Below are positions 9,190 through 18,499 of a DNA stretch of 64,000 bases, piece by piece. Location of the stretch: NCBI RefSeq assembly GCF_001424145.1, contig NZ_LMQM01000010.1:1-64000 (forward strand). The letters are read 5' to 3'. A program made the translations under genes and the position numbers. The stretch's first letter is position 1. Every line of letters begins with the position of its first letter. The DNA is from Chryseobacterium sp. Leaf404. Its GTDB lineage: Bacteria > Bacteroidota > Bacteroidia > Flavobacteriales > Weeksellaceae. Under the pieces are notes generated by a model. It made no database searches. It saw only the letters and a list, made by a program, of their open reading frames with translations, and was not told the origin of the DNA.

Positions 9190-9746
9190 TGAAAGCTACA
9201 GAAACAAAATTAAAAGGATGTTTTATTCTGGAACCGAGTAAATTTGGAGATAGTAGAGGATACTTCTTTGAAAGTTTTAATGCTAAAACCTTTAATAACC
9301 TTATCGGTGCAGAAGTAAATTTCGTACAGGATAATCAGTCATTTTCTTCGTTTGGTGTTCTGAGAGGTTTGCATGCGCAGGCTGGCGAGCACGCACAAGC
9401 AAAGCTCGTACGTGTGATTCAAGGGAAAGTATTGGATGTTGCAGTTGATGTACGTCCCGGATCAGAAACGTACGGTCAGTATGTAGCTGTTGAATTGTCT
9501 GAAGAAAATAATTTGCAGTTATTTATCCCGAGAGGATTTTTACATGGTTTTTCAGTTTTTTCAGAAAAGGCGACATTTTTTTATAAATGTGATAATAATT
9601 ACAATAAAGACTCTGAGAATGGAGTAAATCCTCTGGATCTTGATTTAAAAATTGATTGGGGTATTCCTCACGAAAAAATGGTAATTTCAGACAAAGATAT
9701 TAACGCTCAAATTTTTGAAGCTTTTAAAAGGAAAAACAACCAATAA
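9189..9746 (+). CDS. rfbC: dTDP-4-dehydrorhamnose 3,5-epimerase
   Basis: 185 residues from the ATG overlapping the rfbB stop; a longer in-frame reading from 9105 would overlap rfbB and is rejected. RmlC cupin features are RGLHAQ with the catalytic His, [16 protein letters not shown], and PRGFLHGF. It epimerises C3 and C5 of dTDP-4-keto-6-deoxyglucose to the L-configured 4-keto sugar. It lacks the signs of a 3,4-ketoisomerase (FdtA/QdtA), so the keto group should stay at C4, available either for an RmlD-type reductase or for the aminotransferases encoded downstream. Confidence 0.93.
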   Translation: MKATETKLKGCFILEPSKFGDSRGYFFESFNAKTFNNLIGAEVNFVQDNQSFSSFGVLRGLHAQAGEHAQAKLVRVIQGKVLDVAVDVRPGSETYGQYVAVELSEENNLQLFIPRGFLHGFSVFSEKATFFYKCDNNYNKDSENGVNPLDLDLKIDWGIPHEKMVISDKDINAQIFEAFKRKNNQ

Positions 9747-9753
9747 GCAAATT

Positions 9754-10632
9754 ATGAAAGGAATTATTCTTGCAGGTGGATCGGGTACACGTTTATATCC
9801 TCTGATAAAATCAGTTTCCAAGCAGATGATGGCAGTATACGATAAGCCAATTATATATTATCCTTTATCAGCACTGATGTTAGCGGGTATTTACGAAATT
9901 TTAATCATATCTACACCACACGATCTACCAAACTTTAAAAATCTTTTGGGAGATGGTAGTGATCTCGGTATCAGATTAGAATATGCCGAACAGCCCAACC
10001 CAGATGGGCTTGCACAAGCATTTATTATCGGAGAAAAGTTTATTAGATCAGACAGTGCCTGTCTTATTCTGGGTGATAATATCTTTCATGGGCATGGTCT
10101 CACTGAATTATTAAAAAAGGCAGTTAAGAATGTTGAAATTGAAAATAAAGCAACCGTTTTTGGCTACTACGTTCAGGATCCAGAACGCTGTGGTGTTGCA
10201 GAATTTGATAAATTAGGAAATGTAGTTTCTTTAGAAGAAAAGCCGGCAGACCCAAAAAGTAACTATGCCGTAGTTGGTCTGTATTTTTATCCAAATTCAG
10301 TTGTGGAAGTGGCAAAAGGAATTGAGCCCAGCGAAAGGGGCGAATTAGAGATTACGACAGTAAACCACGAATATCTTAAACAAAATAATTTAAAGGTTGA
10401 ATTGATGGGACTCGGTTATGCTTGGCTGGATACTGGTACGCACGAATCGCTTCTTGAAGCATCAAATTTTATACAAACCATCGAAAAAAGACAAGGTCTT
10501 AAAGTAGCTTGTTTGGAAGAAATTGCATATGAAATGGGGTATATTTCAAGAGAAAAAGTGGTGGAGTTGGCAACGCCTTTGTGTAAAAATGAATACGGTA
10601 AGTATCTCTTACATCTTGCCAATAGAAAATAA
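9754..10632 (+). CDS. rfbA: Glucose-1-phosphate thymidylyltransferase
   Basis: 292 residues from ATG 9754, seven bases after the rfbC stop. The ORF could begin at 9715 inside rfbC, but the canonical family start [16 protein letters not shown] fixes the later ATG. The nucleotide-binding [19 protein letters not shown] and LGDNIFHG motifs and [13 protein letters not shown] near the C-terminus are typical. It makes dTDP-glucose from dTTP and glucose-1-phosphate, the first step of the dTDP-sugar branch. Confidence 0.95.
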   Translation: MKGIILAGGSGTRLYPLIKSVSKQMMAVYDKPIIYYPLSALMLAGIYEILIISTPHDLPNFKNLLGDGSDLGIRLEYAEQPNPDGLAQAFIIGEKFIRSDSACLILGDNIFHGHGLTELLKKAVKNVEIENKATVFGYYVQDPERCGVAEFDKLGNVVSLEEKPADPKSNYAVVGLYFYPNSVVEVAKGIEPSERGELEITTVNHEYLKQNNLKVELMGLGYAWLDTGTHESLLEASNFIQTIEKRQGLKVACLEEIAYEMGYISREKVVELATPLCKNEYGKYLLHLANRK

Positions 10633-10656
10633 AGCAGGGCTTTAATAAATATACTT

Positions 10657-12102
10657 ATGTCGCTAAAAAAACAAGCCATTTCTGGAATGATTTGGACTTA
10701 CTCTCAGCAGTTTGGTAGTCAGTTGATTACATTCGTAGTATCGCTTGTTTTAACAAGATTGATTCTTCCAGAAGAATTTGGTTTGATTGGGATGATTGCT
10801 ATTTTTATGGGAATTGGTACGGCACTTTTTGACGGAGGTCTGACGAGTTCTTTGATTAGATCAAAAGATCTGAATCAGGATGATTATTCTACTGTTTTCT
10901 ATTTTAATTTTGCAGGTAGTGTTATCATGTATTTAATTTTGTTTTTTATTGCTCCATTAATTGCTAAGTTTTATCATCAGCCTGCACTTATTAAGTTAAC
11001 ACGAGTATACGGAATAACTTTTATTTTAGCTGCTTTTGGTGCGGTACAAAATACCATTTTGACAAGTGAGTTAAAATTCAAAAAACAGGCGATGATTTCT
11101 CTTCCTGCGATAATAATAAGTAGTTCAGTTGGATTATGGATGGCCTATTATGATTATGGAGTTTGGAGTTTAGTGGGAACAGCTCTTATAAATGCGTTAT
11201 TGACCAGTTTGTTTTTGTGGTTTAGTTCTTCATGGTATCCCACGATTACATTCAGTAAAGAAAAGTTTCGTAAACATTTTCATTATGGGTATAAACTAAC
11301 ACTTTCATCAGTGTTAGATATTATTTTCACGAATATATATCAAATCGTAATAGGACGATTTTATTCTGCTGCTCAGGTGGGATATTATACTCGTGCAAAT
11401 ACCTTAATGATGCTTCCTGTAGGAAACGTTTCAGCAGCTTTAAATAGGGTCGTATTTCCATTATTTGCGCAAGTACAAAACGATATTCCCAGATTTAAGA
11501 AAGCGTATAAACAAATTATGCAAATGGTTTTGTTCATTATAACGCCAGTCATCGTAATAATGGCATTTTTAGCAGAACCGCTCATTTTATTTCTTTTTGG
11601 ACAAAACTGGCTGCCGGTAGTACCAATTTTTCAAATAATATGCTTTACAGGAATTTTGTATCCGATTCACCTCTATAATCTTTTGGTGTTGCAGGTTAAA
11701 GGACGTAGTGATTTGTTTTTGAAGCTTGAGGTCGCTAAGAAAATTCTTTTGTCAGTTATACTGGCAATATCTTTTTTCTTTGGATTTTATGCGTTACTTT
11801 GGGGACAGTTGATTTTTTCAATAGTAGCGTTAATAATTAATACACACTTCGCAGGAAATATGCTGATGTACAAAACTTCTGAGCAACTAAAAGATATTTT
11901 TCCTATATTTTTACTGATTATACCTATGGGATCAATATTGCTTATTTTTAACTATCTGTTAACTGAGTACAATCTGTTAATCCAACTTTTCGTTGGAGCA
12001 TCAGCGGGTGCTATTTCTTATTTTGGTATAGCATGGCTATTTAAGTTTGAAACAATTAATGATATCAAAAACCTTATAAAAAAAAATGATACCAGTAACT
12101 AA
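10657..12102 (+). CDS. wzx: Wzx-type oligosaccharide flippase, locus 1
   Basis: 481 residues with about 12-14 hydrophobic helices. The N-terminus (WTYSQQFGSQLITF, then LTRLILPEEFGLIGM) is typical of the WzxC/TuaB branch of the polysaccharide transporter family. It should flip undecaprenyl-linked repeat units across the inner membrane for polymerisation by the EpsG-like protein at 17461. Its end overlaps the next ATG by 17 bases, suggesting coupling with the aminotransferase. A second, unrelated-looking flippase lies at 33911. Confidence 0.9.
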   Translation: MSLKKQAISGMIWTYSQQFGSQLITFVVSLVLTRLILPEEFGLIGMIAIFMGIGTALFDGGLTSSLIRSKDLNQDDYSTVFYFNFAGSVIMYLILFFIAPLIAKFYHQPALIKLTRVYGITFILAAFGAVQNTILTSELKFKKQAMISLPAIIISSSVGLWMAYYDYGVWSLVGTALINALLTSLFLWFSSSWYPTITFSKEKFRKHFHYGYKLTLSSVLDIIFTNIYQIVIGRFYSAAQVGYYTRANTLMMLPVGNVSAALNRVVFPLFAQVQNDIPRFKKAYKQIMQMVLFIITPVIVIMAFLAEPLILFLFGQNWLPVVPIFQIICFTGILYPIHLYNLLVLQVKGRSDLFLKLEVAKKILLSVILAISFFFGFYALLWGQLIFSIVALIINTHFAGNMLMYKTSEQLKDIFPIFLLIIPMGSILLIFNYLLTEYNLLIQLFVGASAGAISYFGIAWLFKFETINDIKNLIKKNDTSN

Positions 12103-13168
12103 ACCTTTTCTTCCTAACATTGAAGAATATCAAAATTATTTGACGGGGATTTGGCAACGAAAATGGTTAACCAATATGGGGCCATTAGCAAGTGATTTAG
12201 AAATAAAACTTAAACAATATTTAGGGATTAACCATCTTCTTTTTGTAACGAACGGAACCGTTGCTTTGCAAATGGCCATAAAAGCTTTGGATCTAAAAGG
12301 AGAAATTATCACTACACCATTTTCTTTTGTTGCTACTACAAGCAGTATTGTTTGGGAAGGCTGTACCCCGATTTTTGTGGATATTGATAAAGAATCGTTA
12401 AATATAGACGCTTCTAAAATTGAGGCCAGTATTACTGAAAAAACAACTGCAATTTTAGCGACTCACGTTTATGGAAATCCATGTGATGTTGTAGCAATCG
12501 AAAAAATTGCCGCAAAACATGATCTAAAAGTGATTTATGATGGTGCACATGCGTTTGGAGTCACTATCCACGGTAAATCTATCTTTGAATACGGAGATAT
12601 ATCCACCTGTAGCCTTCATGCAACCAAACTGTATCACTCAATCGAAGGAGGTTTAGTCATTACCAAAAATGCAGAATTATTAAAAAAGTTAGCGTACATG
12701 CGTAACTTTGGATTTGATGGCCCAGAAGCTTTTGCAGAATTAGGAATTAATGGTAAAAATTCTGAATTTCATGCTGCGATGGGATTGGCAAATTATCCCC
12801 AAATTCAGACGATTCATGTAAAACGAAAAGAGTTAACAGAACAATATAATAAAAAATTAAAAAATTTAAAAGCGAAAAGGCCATCGTGGCATAGAGACGC
12901 TACGTTAAATTATGCATATTATCCTTTGGTTTTTGAAAGTAGCGAGTTGATGCTAAAATGTATGGAAGGTCTGAGAGGACATGAGATTTTTACACGCCGT
13001 TACTTTTATCCGTCATTGGCCAATACACTTCCTTATCTTGACAAAAAAAAATTTGAAGTAACGGATGATATCGCAGCAAGAGTTTTATGTTTGCCGCTTT
13101 ACGTAGATTTAACTTATGAAGAAGTAGATTTAATTTGTAGATTATTATTAAGAATTCAAAACAATTAA
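12086..13168 (+). CDS. DegT/DnrJ/EryC1/StrS aminotransferase
   Basis: 360 residues. The PLP fold is recognisable from TNGTVALQMAIKAL, the SFVATTSSIVWEGCTPIFVD segment, YDGAHAFG (Asp for the PLP pyridine nitrogen) and Lys181 in HATKLYHSIEGG, the Schiff-base lysine. Enzymes of this family aminate keto sugars bound to nucleotides. With RfbB/RfbC nearby and no 3,4-ketoisomerase, the likely substrate is a dTDP-4-keto-6-deoxyhexose, giving a 4-amino-4,6-dideoxy sugar; this is inference. It overlaps the flippase by 17 bases and is followed by a WbqC gene. Confidence 0.9.
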   Translation: MIPVTKPFLPNIEEYQNYLTGIWQRKWLTNMGPLASDLEIKLKQYLGINHLLFVTNGTVALQMAIKALDLKGEIITTPFSFVATTSSIVWEGCTPIFVDIDKESLNIDASKIEASITEKTTAILATHVYGNPCDVVAIEKIAAKHDLKVIYDGAHAFGVTIHGKSIFEYGDISTCSLHATKLYHSIEGGLVITKNAELLKKLAYMRNFGFDGPEAFAELGINGKNSEFHAAMGLANYPQIQTIHVKRKELTEQYNKKLKNLKAKRPSWHRDATLNYAYYPLVFESSELMLKCMEGLRGHEIFTRRYFYPSLANTLPYLDKKKFEVTDDIAARVLCLPLYVDLTYEEVDLICRLLLRIQNN

Positions 13169-13169
13169 G

Positions 13170-13889
13170 ATGAAAATAGCAGTAATGCAACCTTATTTTT
13201 TTCCATATATAGGATATTTTTCGTTAATACATTCTGTTGAGCATTTCATGTTTTTTGATGATGTACAATACATAAAAAAATCCTGGATGTCCAGAAACCG
13301 ATTGTTAAATATTGAAAAAGAGCAACCATATTTCGTTAGACCAACACTTATCAAGCCGGATTATAAAGCATTATTTACTACTGTGAAATTAGATAATTCT
13401 GATAATTGGAAAATCAAAATAATCGAACAGTTAAATGGGTACAAGAATAAAGCCCCTTTTTTCAATCAGGTCAAAGTATTGGTTGAAGAGATTTTAGAAA
13501 AAGATTGCGAGTATTTAACAACTTTTAATATTGATTCTACAATTACAATAAGCAAAGCACTAAGGTGCAAAACTAAGTTTGACAAATATACCGACCATAA
13601 TTTTTGGTTTGATGTAAAGCCTGAGGAAGGAGACTGGGGAAGAGTAATAGCACATGAAATTGGCGCTACACACTATATAAATTCGCCGGGTGGTGAATCA
13701 TTTATATTTCCCGAAAAATTCTCTGAATTAAATATAAAATTAGGATTTATTCAACCGCAGTTAAGACAGTATAATCAATTAACGAAGACATTTCTGCCAG
13801 GTCTTTCCATTATAGATGTGCTGTTATTCAATGGATTGGAAGAAACATCTGCAATGATTTCAGAATATAACATCGAATGGAAAAATTAA
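13170..13889 (+). CDS. WbqC family protein
   Basis: 239 residues. The N-terminus (MKIAVMQPYFFPYIGYF, then FFDDVQYIKKSWMSRNR) is diagnostic of the WbqC family (PF08889), found in O-antigen and capsule loci beside sugar aminotransferases. A family-wide biochemical function is not established to my knowledge; a role in decorating an amino sugar has been suggested by context. It starts 2 bases after the aminotransferase and overlaps the next gene by 13 bases, so these genes form one translationally packed cassette. Confidence 0.85.
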   Translation: MKIAVMQPYFFPYIGYFSLIHSVEHFMFFDDVQYIKKSWMSRNRLLNIEKEQPYFVRPTLIKPDYKALFTTVKLDNSDNWKIKIIEQLNGYKNKAPFFNQVKVLVEEILEKDCEYLTTFNIDSTITISKALRCKTKFDKYTDHNFWFDVKPEEGDWGRVIAHEIGATHYINSPGGESFIFPEKFSELNIKLGFIQPQLRQYNQLTKTFLPGLSIIDVLLFNGLEETSAMISEYNIEWKN

Positions 13890-14830
13890 ACCAAGCAATT
13901 GGTGGGTATTTTGAGCTGGACCTTAATGAAGGATCAGAATATTATCCTGATGCAATAGCTTTAAATACAGCTAGAAACGCTTTAGAATACATTTTGAAAG
14001 CTGAAAAATATGAAAAAGTCTTTATTCCGTTTTTTACATGCGACGTCGTCTTAGAGCCATTTCATAAATTAAATATCGATTTTGAATTTTATACGATCGA
14101 TAATAATTTAGAACCGGTATTCGATTATGGAGTGCTCTCTGAAAATCAATGTTTTCTGTACACTAACTATTTTGGAATTAAAGATGCTTTTTGCGACGAA
14201 CTGTCAAAAAAAATTAAAAATCTAATTGTTGACAATGCACAGGCTTTTTATGCGAAGCCGATAAAAAACGTTTCGACATTTTATTCTCCCAGAAAGTTTT
14301 TTGGGGTTAGTGATGGCTCATACCTTTACACTAGTAAAAAGTTAACTGATAGTTTTGAACAGGACATTTCCTTTGAGCGTATGTCACATTTGCTAACCAG
14401 AGCTGATACAAATGCAGAATATGGATACCAAAAATTTGTTGAAAATGACAGGATTTTAATAGGAGAACCTATAAAAAAAATGTCTGTACTTACAAAAAAA
14501 ATATTGCAGTCGGTTGATTATGAGATCGCCAAGAATACGCGACTCGAAAATTTTAAATATTTGCACAAAGCGCTTAGAGACTTTAATTTACTTGATATCA
14601 ATATTTCAAGTGAAAGTGTTCCCATGGTTTATCCGCTTTGGGCAAATAGCGGGTTGCGAAAGAAACTGTTGGAGAATCGAATATATGTGGCAAAGTATTG
14701 GCCCAATGTACATAATTGGTGTACTGCAGATAGTCTCGAATTTCAACTGACAGAGCATTTAATACACCTACCAATTGACCAGAGATATGGAAGGGAAGAG
14801 ATGGATTTAATATTAAAAATTATAAGGTGA
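13877..14830 (+). CDS. Divergent DegT-like PLP aminotransferase
   Basis: 317 residues, shorter than the usual 360-390 of DegT enzymes and weakly similar to them. A DegT core can still be traced: NTARNALEYIL (PLP-phosphate region), VFIPFFTCDVVLEPF, LIVDNAQAFYA in the place of the EDAAHA motif, and SPRKFFGVSDGSYLYT (137-152), where Lys140 aligns with the Schiff-base lysine. So catalysis looks possible. It may aminate a sugar or act as a partner of the upstream aminotransferase. It overlaps WbqC by 13 bases and the next gene by four (GTGA). Confidence 0.65.
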   Translation: MEKLNQAIGGYFELDLNEGSEYYPDAIALNTARNALEYILKAEKYEKVFIPFFTCDVVLEPFHKLNIDFEFYTIDNNLEPVFDYGVLSENQCFLYTNYFGIKDAFCDELSKKIKNLIVDNAQAFYAKPIKNVSTFYSPRKFFGVSDGSYLYTSKKLTDSFEQDISFERMSHLLTRADTNAEYGYQKFVENDRILIGEPIKKMSVLTKKILQSVDYEIAKNTRLENFKYLHKALRDFNLLDINISSESVPMVYPLWANSGLRKKLLENRIYVAKYWPNVHNWCTADSLEFQLTEHLIHLPIDQRYGREEMDLILKIIR

Positions 14831-16149
14831 ATATTTTAATAAGACCTTTGGAGGTCAAAGATGCTGCTGTATCATATAAATGGAGGAATGATGCTGATAT
14901 TTGGAAATATACAGGCTCAAAACCAACTCTCGAAATAACAGAAATTATTGAAAGAGAATGGCTTATTAATACACTTCCGGATAAGACAAAATCAAGATTT
15001 GCTATAATAGTAGATGGTAATTATGTCGGAAACGTTCAACTAACAGATATTGTTTCTGAACAAAGTGCAGAATATCATATTTTTTTGGGCGAGAAAAATT
15101 TTTGGGGCAAAGGTGTGGCAGCAGAAGCAACGTATCAGATTCTTACCTATGCAAAAGAGTCGCTACGTCTTTCTGAGGTTTATCTGAATGTAAAAAGTGA
15201 AAATACAGCTGCAATTAAATCCTACAAAAAAAGTGGCTTTAAAATAATTGATGACGACAGTGAATCATTAAAAATGGTTTGTAAACTTGAGGAATTACCA
15301 CCTCCGGTTGTAAGCATATTTTGTATGGTTTACAACCATGAAAAATTCTTAAAACAGACGTTGGACGGTTTTTTAATGCAAAACACCAATTTCAATACTT
15401 TAATAGTAATTGGTGAAGATTGTTCAACTGATAATTCAAGAAAAGTTCTTCTGGATTATTCAAATAAATATCCGGGAAAGTTTAAGATACTGTTGCATGA
15501 CAAAAATATCGGAGCTAATGCAAATCAGCAGATTATTTTAGAAAATTGTAGAGGTAAATATGTTGCAATGTGTGAAGGAGATGATTACTGGACAGATCCG
15601 TTAAAACTGCAGAAGCAGATTGATTTTTTAGAAGAAAACTCCCAATATGTTATGTGCTTTCATAAAGTTAATGTTTTGAAAACCGATGGAGAAATAGTTG
15701 AAGATTTTTTGACTAAAGTTCCGGAAAAATACCAGGAAAGGGGGACACTTTTGGTAAAAGGAAATTATATACATACCCCGTCAGTTGTATTTAGGAATAA
15801 TCTCATCAAGATCCCAGATATTTTTTATGAATCCCCGTTAGGTGATTTTTTAATATATGTTTTACTCACGGAATATGGGAAAATTGGTTATATACACGAG
15901 TCTATGGCGGTGTACCGGCATAATGTAGGCGTATTAAGAAAAACGGTTGATAATACTTTTAAGAATGCGCTGAAAATGAATCTAATCATGTTAAAGATTG
16001 TAGATAGCGAAGAAGATAATAAAATCGTAATAAAAAGAATTATAGATTTTGTTTTTCAATATATATTAAATTTACCATTGAATGTATTAAAAAACAATTT
16101 AAAAAACGTTCCGGTAAGGTTTCTCAGAAGATATTTAAAAAGACATTAA
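14827..16149 (+). CDS. GNAT acetyltransferase - GT2 glycosyltransferase fusion
   Basis: 440 residues, GTG start overlapping the previous stop. Residues 1-150 are a GNAT domain of the RimJ/RimL type (IRPLEVKDAAVSYKWRND; acetyl-CoA loop around FWGKGVAAEAT; NTAAIKSYKKSGF). Residues ~155-400 are a GT-A family 2 transferase (VSIFCMVYNHEKFLKQTL, GEDCSTDNS, and the acidic CEGDDYW). The natural reading is a bifunctional enzyme that N-acetylates an amino sugar made by the adjacent aminotransferases and another activity that transfers a sugar; that the two act on the same residue is inference. No frameshift separates the domains. Confidence 0.85.
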   Translation: MNILIRPLEVKDAAVSYKWRNDADIWKYTGSKPTLEITEIIEREWLINTLPDKTKSRFAIIVDGNYVGNVQLTDIVSEQSAEYHIFLGEKNFWGKGVAAEATYQILTYAKESLRLSEVYLNVKSENTAAIKSYKKSGFKIIDDDSESLKMVCKLEELPPPVVSIFCMVYNHEKFLKQTLDGFLMQNTNFNTLIVIGEDCSTDNSRKVLLDYSNKYPGKFKILLHDKNIGANANQQIILENCRGKYVAMCEGDDYWTDPLKLQKQIDFLEENSQYVMCFHKVNVLKTDGEIVEDFLTKVPEKYQERGTLLVKGNYIHTPSVVFRNNLIKIPDIFYESPLGDFLIYVLLTEYGKIGYIHESMAVYRHNVGVLRKTVDNTFKNALKMNLIMLKIVDSEEDNKIVIKRIIDFVFQYILNLPLNVLKNNLKNVPVRFLRRYLKRH

Positions 16150-16361
16150 ATTGAGGTATTAAAGAAGACGGTGAAGCGCTTTCAATACTTAAAAGTTCAA
16201 AAGTAATTCTTTTTGAGGCTTCTGTAAAAGAGAAAGTTTTGTTTTTAGTACCGTTAATGCGTTAATAAATTATCAGAGCTGATAAAAATCAAAAAAACTG
16301 ATTGTAAACATCTCCAGAGAATTTGTAATCCGGGAATATATTACACTTTAAAAGATTAAAT

Positions 16362-17270
16362 ATGAAATTTGTTTTTGTTGTCCTACATTATTTAAGTTTT
16401 GAGGATACTTCTGAGTGCGTCAATTCAATTTTGACAAATGTAGAGTATTCAAATTATTCAATTGTTATTGTCGACAATGCCTCTCCTAATGACAGCAAAT
16501 TTAGATTATCGCAGTTATATAATGGCAATATTAAGGTAACTTTATTAGAAAGTAATGATAACGTTGGTTTTGCAAAAGGCAACAATGTTGGCTTTCAGTA
16601 TGCAAAGAATAAACTAGGGGCAGATTATATCATTTTAATAAATAATGATACTCTTATTGAACAGAAAGATTTTTTGAGCAATCTTATCAATATACACGAA
16701 CGCACACATTTTAATATTCTAGGACCAGATATTGTTTCTACAAAAGATTTTTTACATCAAAATCCGCAAAGATTGGATGGCTTTTCGTATGCTGAATTAA
16801 AGTCTTTTATATTAAAATTGCAAATACTACGAGTTTTCAATTTTTTACGGGTAGAAAATTTATATGTAAAGATTAAGTCGTTGCTTCTGAGTAAAGAAGG
16901 AACTAATGGTTACGCAGGTGTTGACGATTGGAGACTAGAAAGGTTTAATGTGCAACTGCACGGTGCCTGTCTAATCTTTGATCCAATTTATGTGAAGAAA
17001 TATAAGGGCTTGTATAGTGAAACATTCATGTATTGTGAAGAAGACATTCTAACCTTTGTAGCAGAAATTGAAAAGTTAAAAATTGTGTATTCGCCACATG
17101 CACAAATACTTCATAAAGAGGCATCTGCTACCGAAAAAACTTATGGTACAAATCGAAAAAAAAAAGCATTTATTTACAGAAATGTGCTGAGGTCTTTTAA
17201 GTTGCTTGTAAAACTAAGAGATGATAATTCTTTAGTGAGAGAAAATCTGATTGAGAAAAGTAGTAATTAA
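16362..17270 (+). CDS. GT2 glycosyltransferase
   Basis: 302 residues. GT-A fold of family 2, similar in style to WbbL-type rhamnosyltransferases: VIVDNASPNDS, NVGFAKGNNVGF, ILINNDTL (DxD-type) and the later HGACLIFD and YCEEDI segments. Adds one sugar to the lipid-linked repeat unit on the cytoplasmic face. A 212-base gap without a supported gene precedes it. Donor and acceptor cannot be told from sequence. Confidence 0.88.
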   Translation: MKFVFVVLHYLSFEDTSECVNSILTNVEYSNYSIVIVDNASPNDSKFRLSQLYNGNIKVTLLESNDNVGFAKGNNVGFQYAKNKLGADYIILINNDTLIEQKDFLSNLINIHERTHFNILGPDIVSTKDFLHQNPQRLDGFSYAELKSFILKLQILRVFNFLRVENLYVKIKSLLLSKEGTNGYAGVDDWRLERFNVQLHGACLIFDPIYVKKYKGLYSETFMYCEEDILTFVAEIEKLKIVYSPHAQILHKEASATEKTYGTNRKKKAFIYRNVLRSFKLLVKLRDDNSLVRENLIEKSSN

Positions 17271-17460
17271 GTAATTTCTAAGAAGTTATTTAAAACTAAA
17301 ATTTAGTACTTACCCACTATCTTAATTTACACTTTATATTTTATTTTAGATTAAAATAAGAAATTAGTATTATACTTTCTTTTTCCGATAAAAAACATCA
17401 GAATGGGTAAATATTTCAATCGGTTAAAAAAAAGATTGTGCATTAAAAGAAAATTAAATT

Positions 17461-18489
17461 ATGATTTACATATTACTTGGATTAGTAATAATATTTATTG
17501 CGTATTTTGAAGTTTTCATTAAACAAAAATTCTCATCAAAGACGGTTTTAGGTTTTCTATGTGTGGTGCTGATATTATTCGCAGGATTAAGAAATAAAGT
17601 AGGCACAGACTGGAACTCGTATTACGAGTTTTATCAGTTGGGCGTTACTAATGTTGAAATCGGTTACGCAGAATTAAATAATTTTTTTCGGGGATTAGAA
17701 ATTCATTATAACATATTTCTGATCATTCTAAATTCATTCTCGCTGTGGTTGATGTTTCAGTTTTTTAATAAAAATTCAGAATATAAAATAATTGCACTAC
17801 TTATTTTCTTTTCTGATTTATTTCTATATTTTAATTTGAGTGGAATTCGTCAGGCAATTGCAACATCAATTACATGTTTTGCTTTTATCTATGCTAACAA
17901 TCGTAAATACTACAGGTTTTTTATTTGTATTCTCATCGCCATGTTATTTCACTTGAGTGCCATTATATTTGCATTAGCATACTTTGTTCCCAGAACCAAA
18001 TTAAAAATAAAACATTACGGAATTCTTTTAGTAGGTTTTTTAATGCTATCTCTTTCTTTTAGTTTTCTGACCGATTTCATAACTGCCAACACACAAAAAA
18101 ATGCCGATGTCTATGTAAATGCTCTTGAAAATAGTTCAAATCTGCCAAAACTCTTTGCAATAGGTATATTAAAGCGCGTAGTTATAATTATTGTGGTTAT
18201 TTACTTTTCTAAAAGTTTTTTTGTAAATAAATTTAGACATTATATTTTCAATATTTATTTATTTGGTTTCGCATTTTATTGCAGCACCTATTTAATATCA
18301 CCAGACATCGGAGTTAGAATGAGTAGCTATTTTACTATTTTCGACACAATAGTTGCAGGAAATTTAATTATGGCACTCAAAAAAACCAGTGAAAGAATTA
18401 TTATTGTTACTGTATTTTCTGCTATTGCTATTTATAAGCTGATGGGTTATATGGACAATGAATATTATATATATAATACAATTTTTTAA
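17461..18489 (+). CDS. EpsG-family polysaccharide polymerase (Wzy-like), locus 1
   Basis: 342 residues, almost wholly hydrophobic with about 9-10 membrane helices. The segment AGLRNKVGTDWNSYYEFY followed by the SGIRQAIATSI motif is typical of the EpsG family, which takes the role of Wzy in joining repeat units in the periplasm. It is the only polymerase candidate in locus 1. A 190-base AT-rich gap without a gene precedes it. Its 3' end sits just upstream of the next gene's ATG. Confidence 0.85.
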   Translation: MIYILLGLVIIFIAYFEVFIKQKFSSKTVLGFLCVVLILFAGLRNKVGTDWNSYYEFYQLGVTNVEIGYAELNNFFRGLEIHYNIFLIILNSFSLWLMFQFFNKNSEYKIIALLIFFSDLFLYFNLSGIRQAIATSITCFAFIYANNRKYYRFFICILIAMLFHLSAIIFALAYFVPRTKLKIKHYGILLVGFLMLSLSFSFLTDFITANTQKNADVYVNALENSSNLPKLFAIGILKRVVIIIVVIYFSKSFFVNKFRHYIFNIYLFGFAFYCSTYLISPDIGVRMSSYFTIFDTIVAGNLIMALKKTSERIIIVTVFSAIAIYKLMGYMDNEYYIYNTIF

Positions 18490-18499
18490 AAGAAGAAGT

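Noticed and set aside
16150..16361. Possible gene relic between the GNAT-GT2 fusion and the next glycosyltransferase
   Set aside because: A 36-codon open stretch ending LFLVPLMR can be read, but it is too short and matches no family I recognise.
17403..17460. Short ATG-initiated leader peptide before the EpsG-like gene
   Set aside because: The frame continues only briefly into the polymerase gene and has no recognised role; likely chance.
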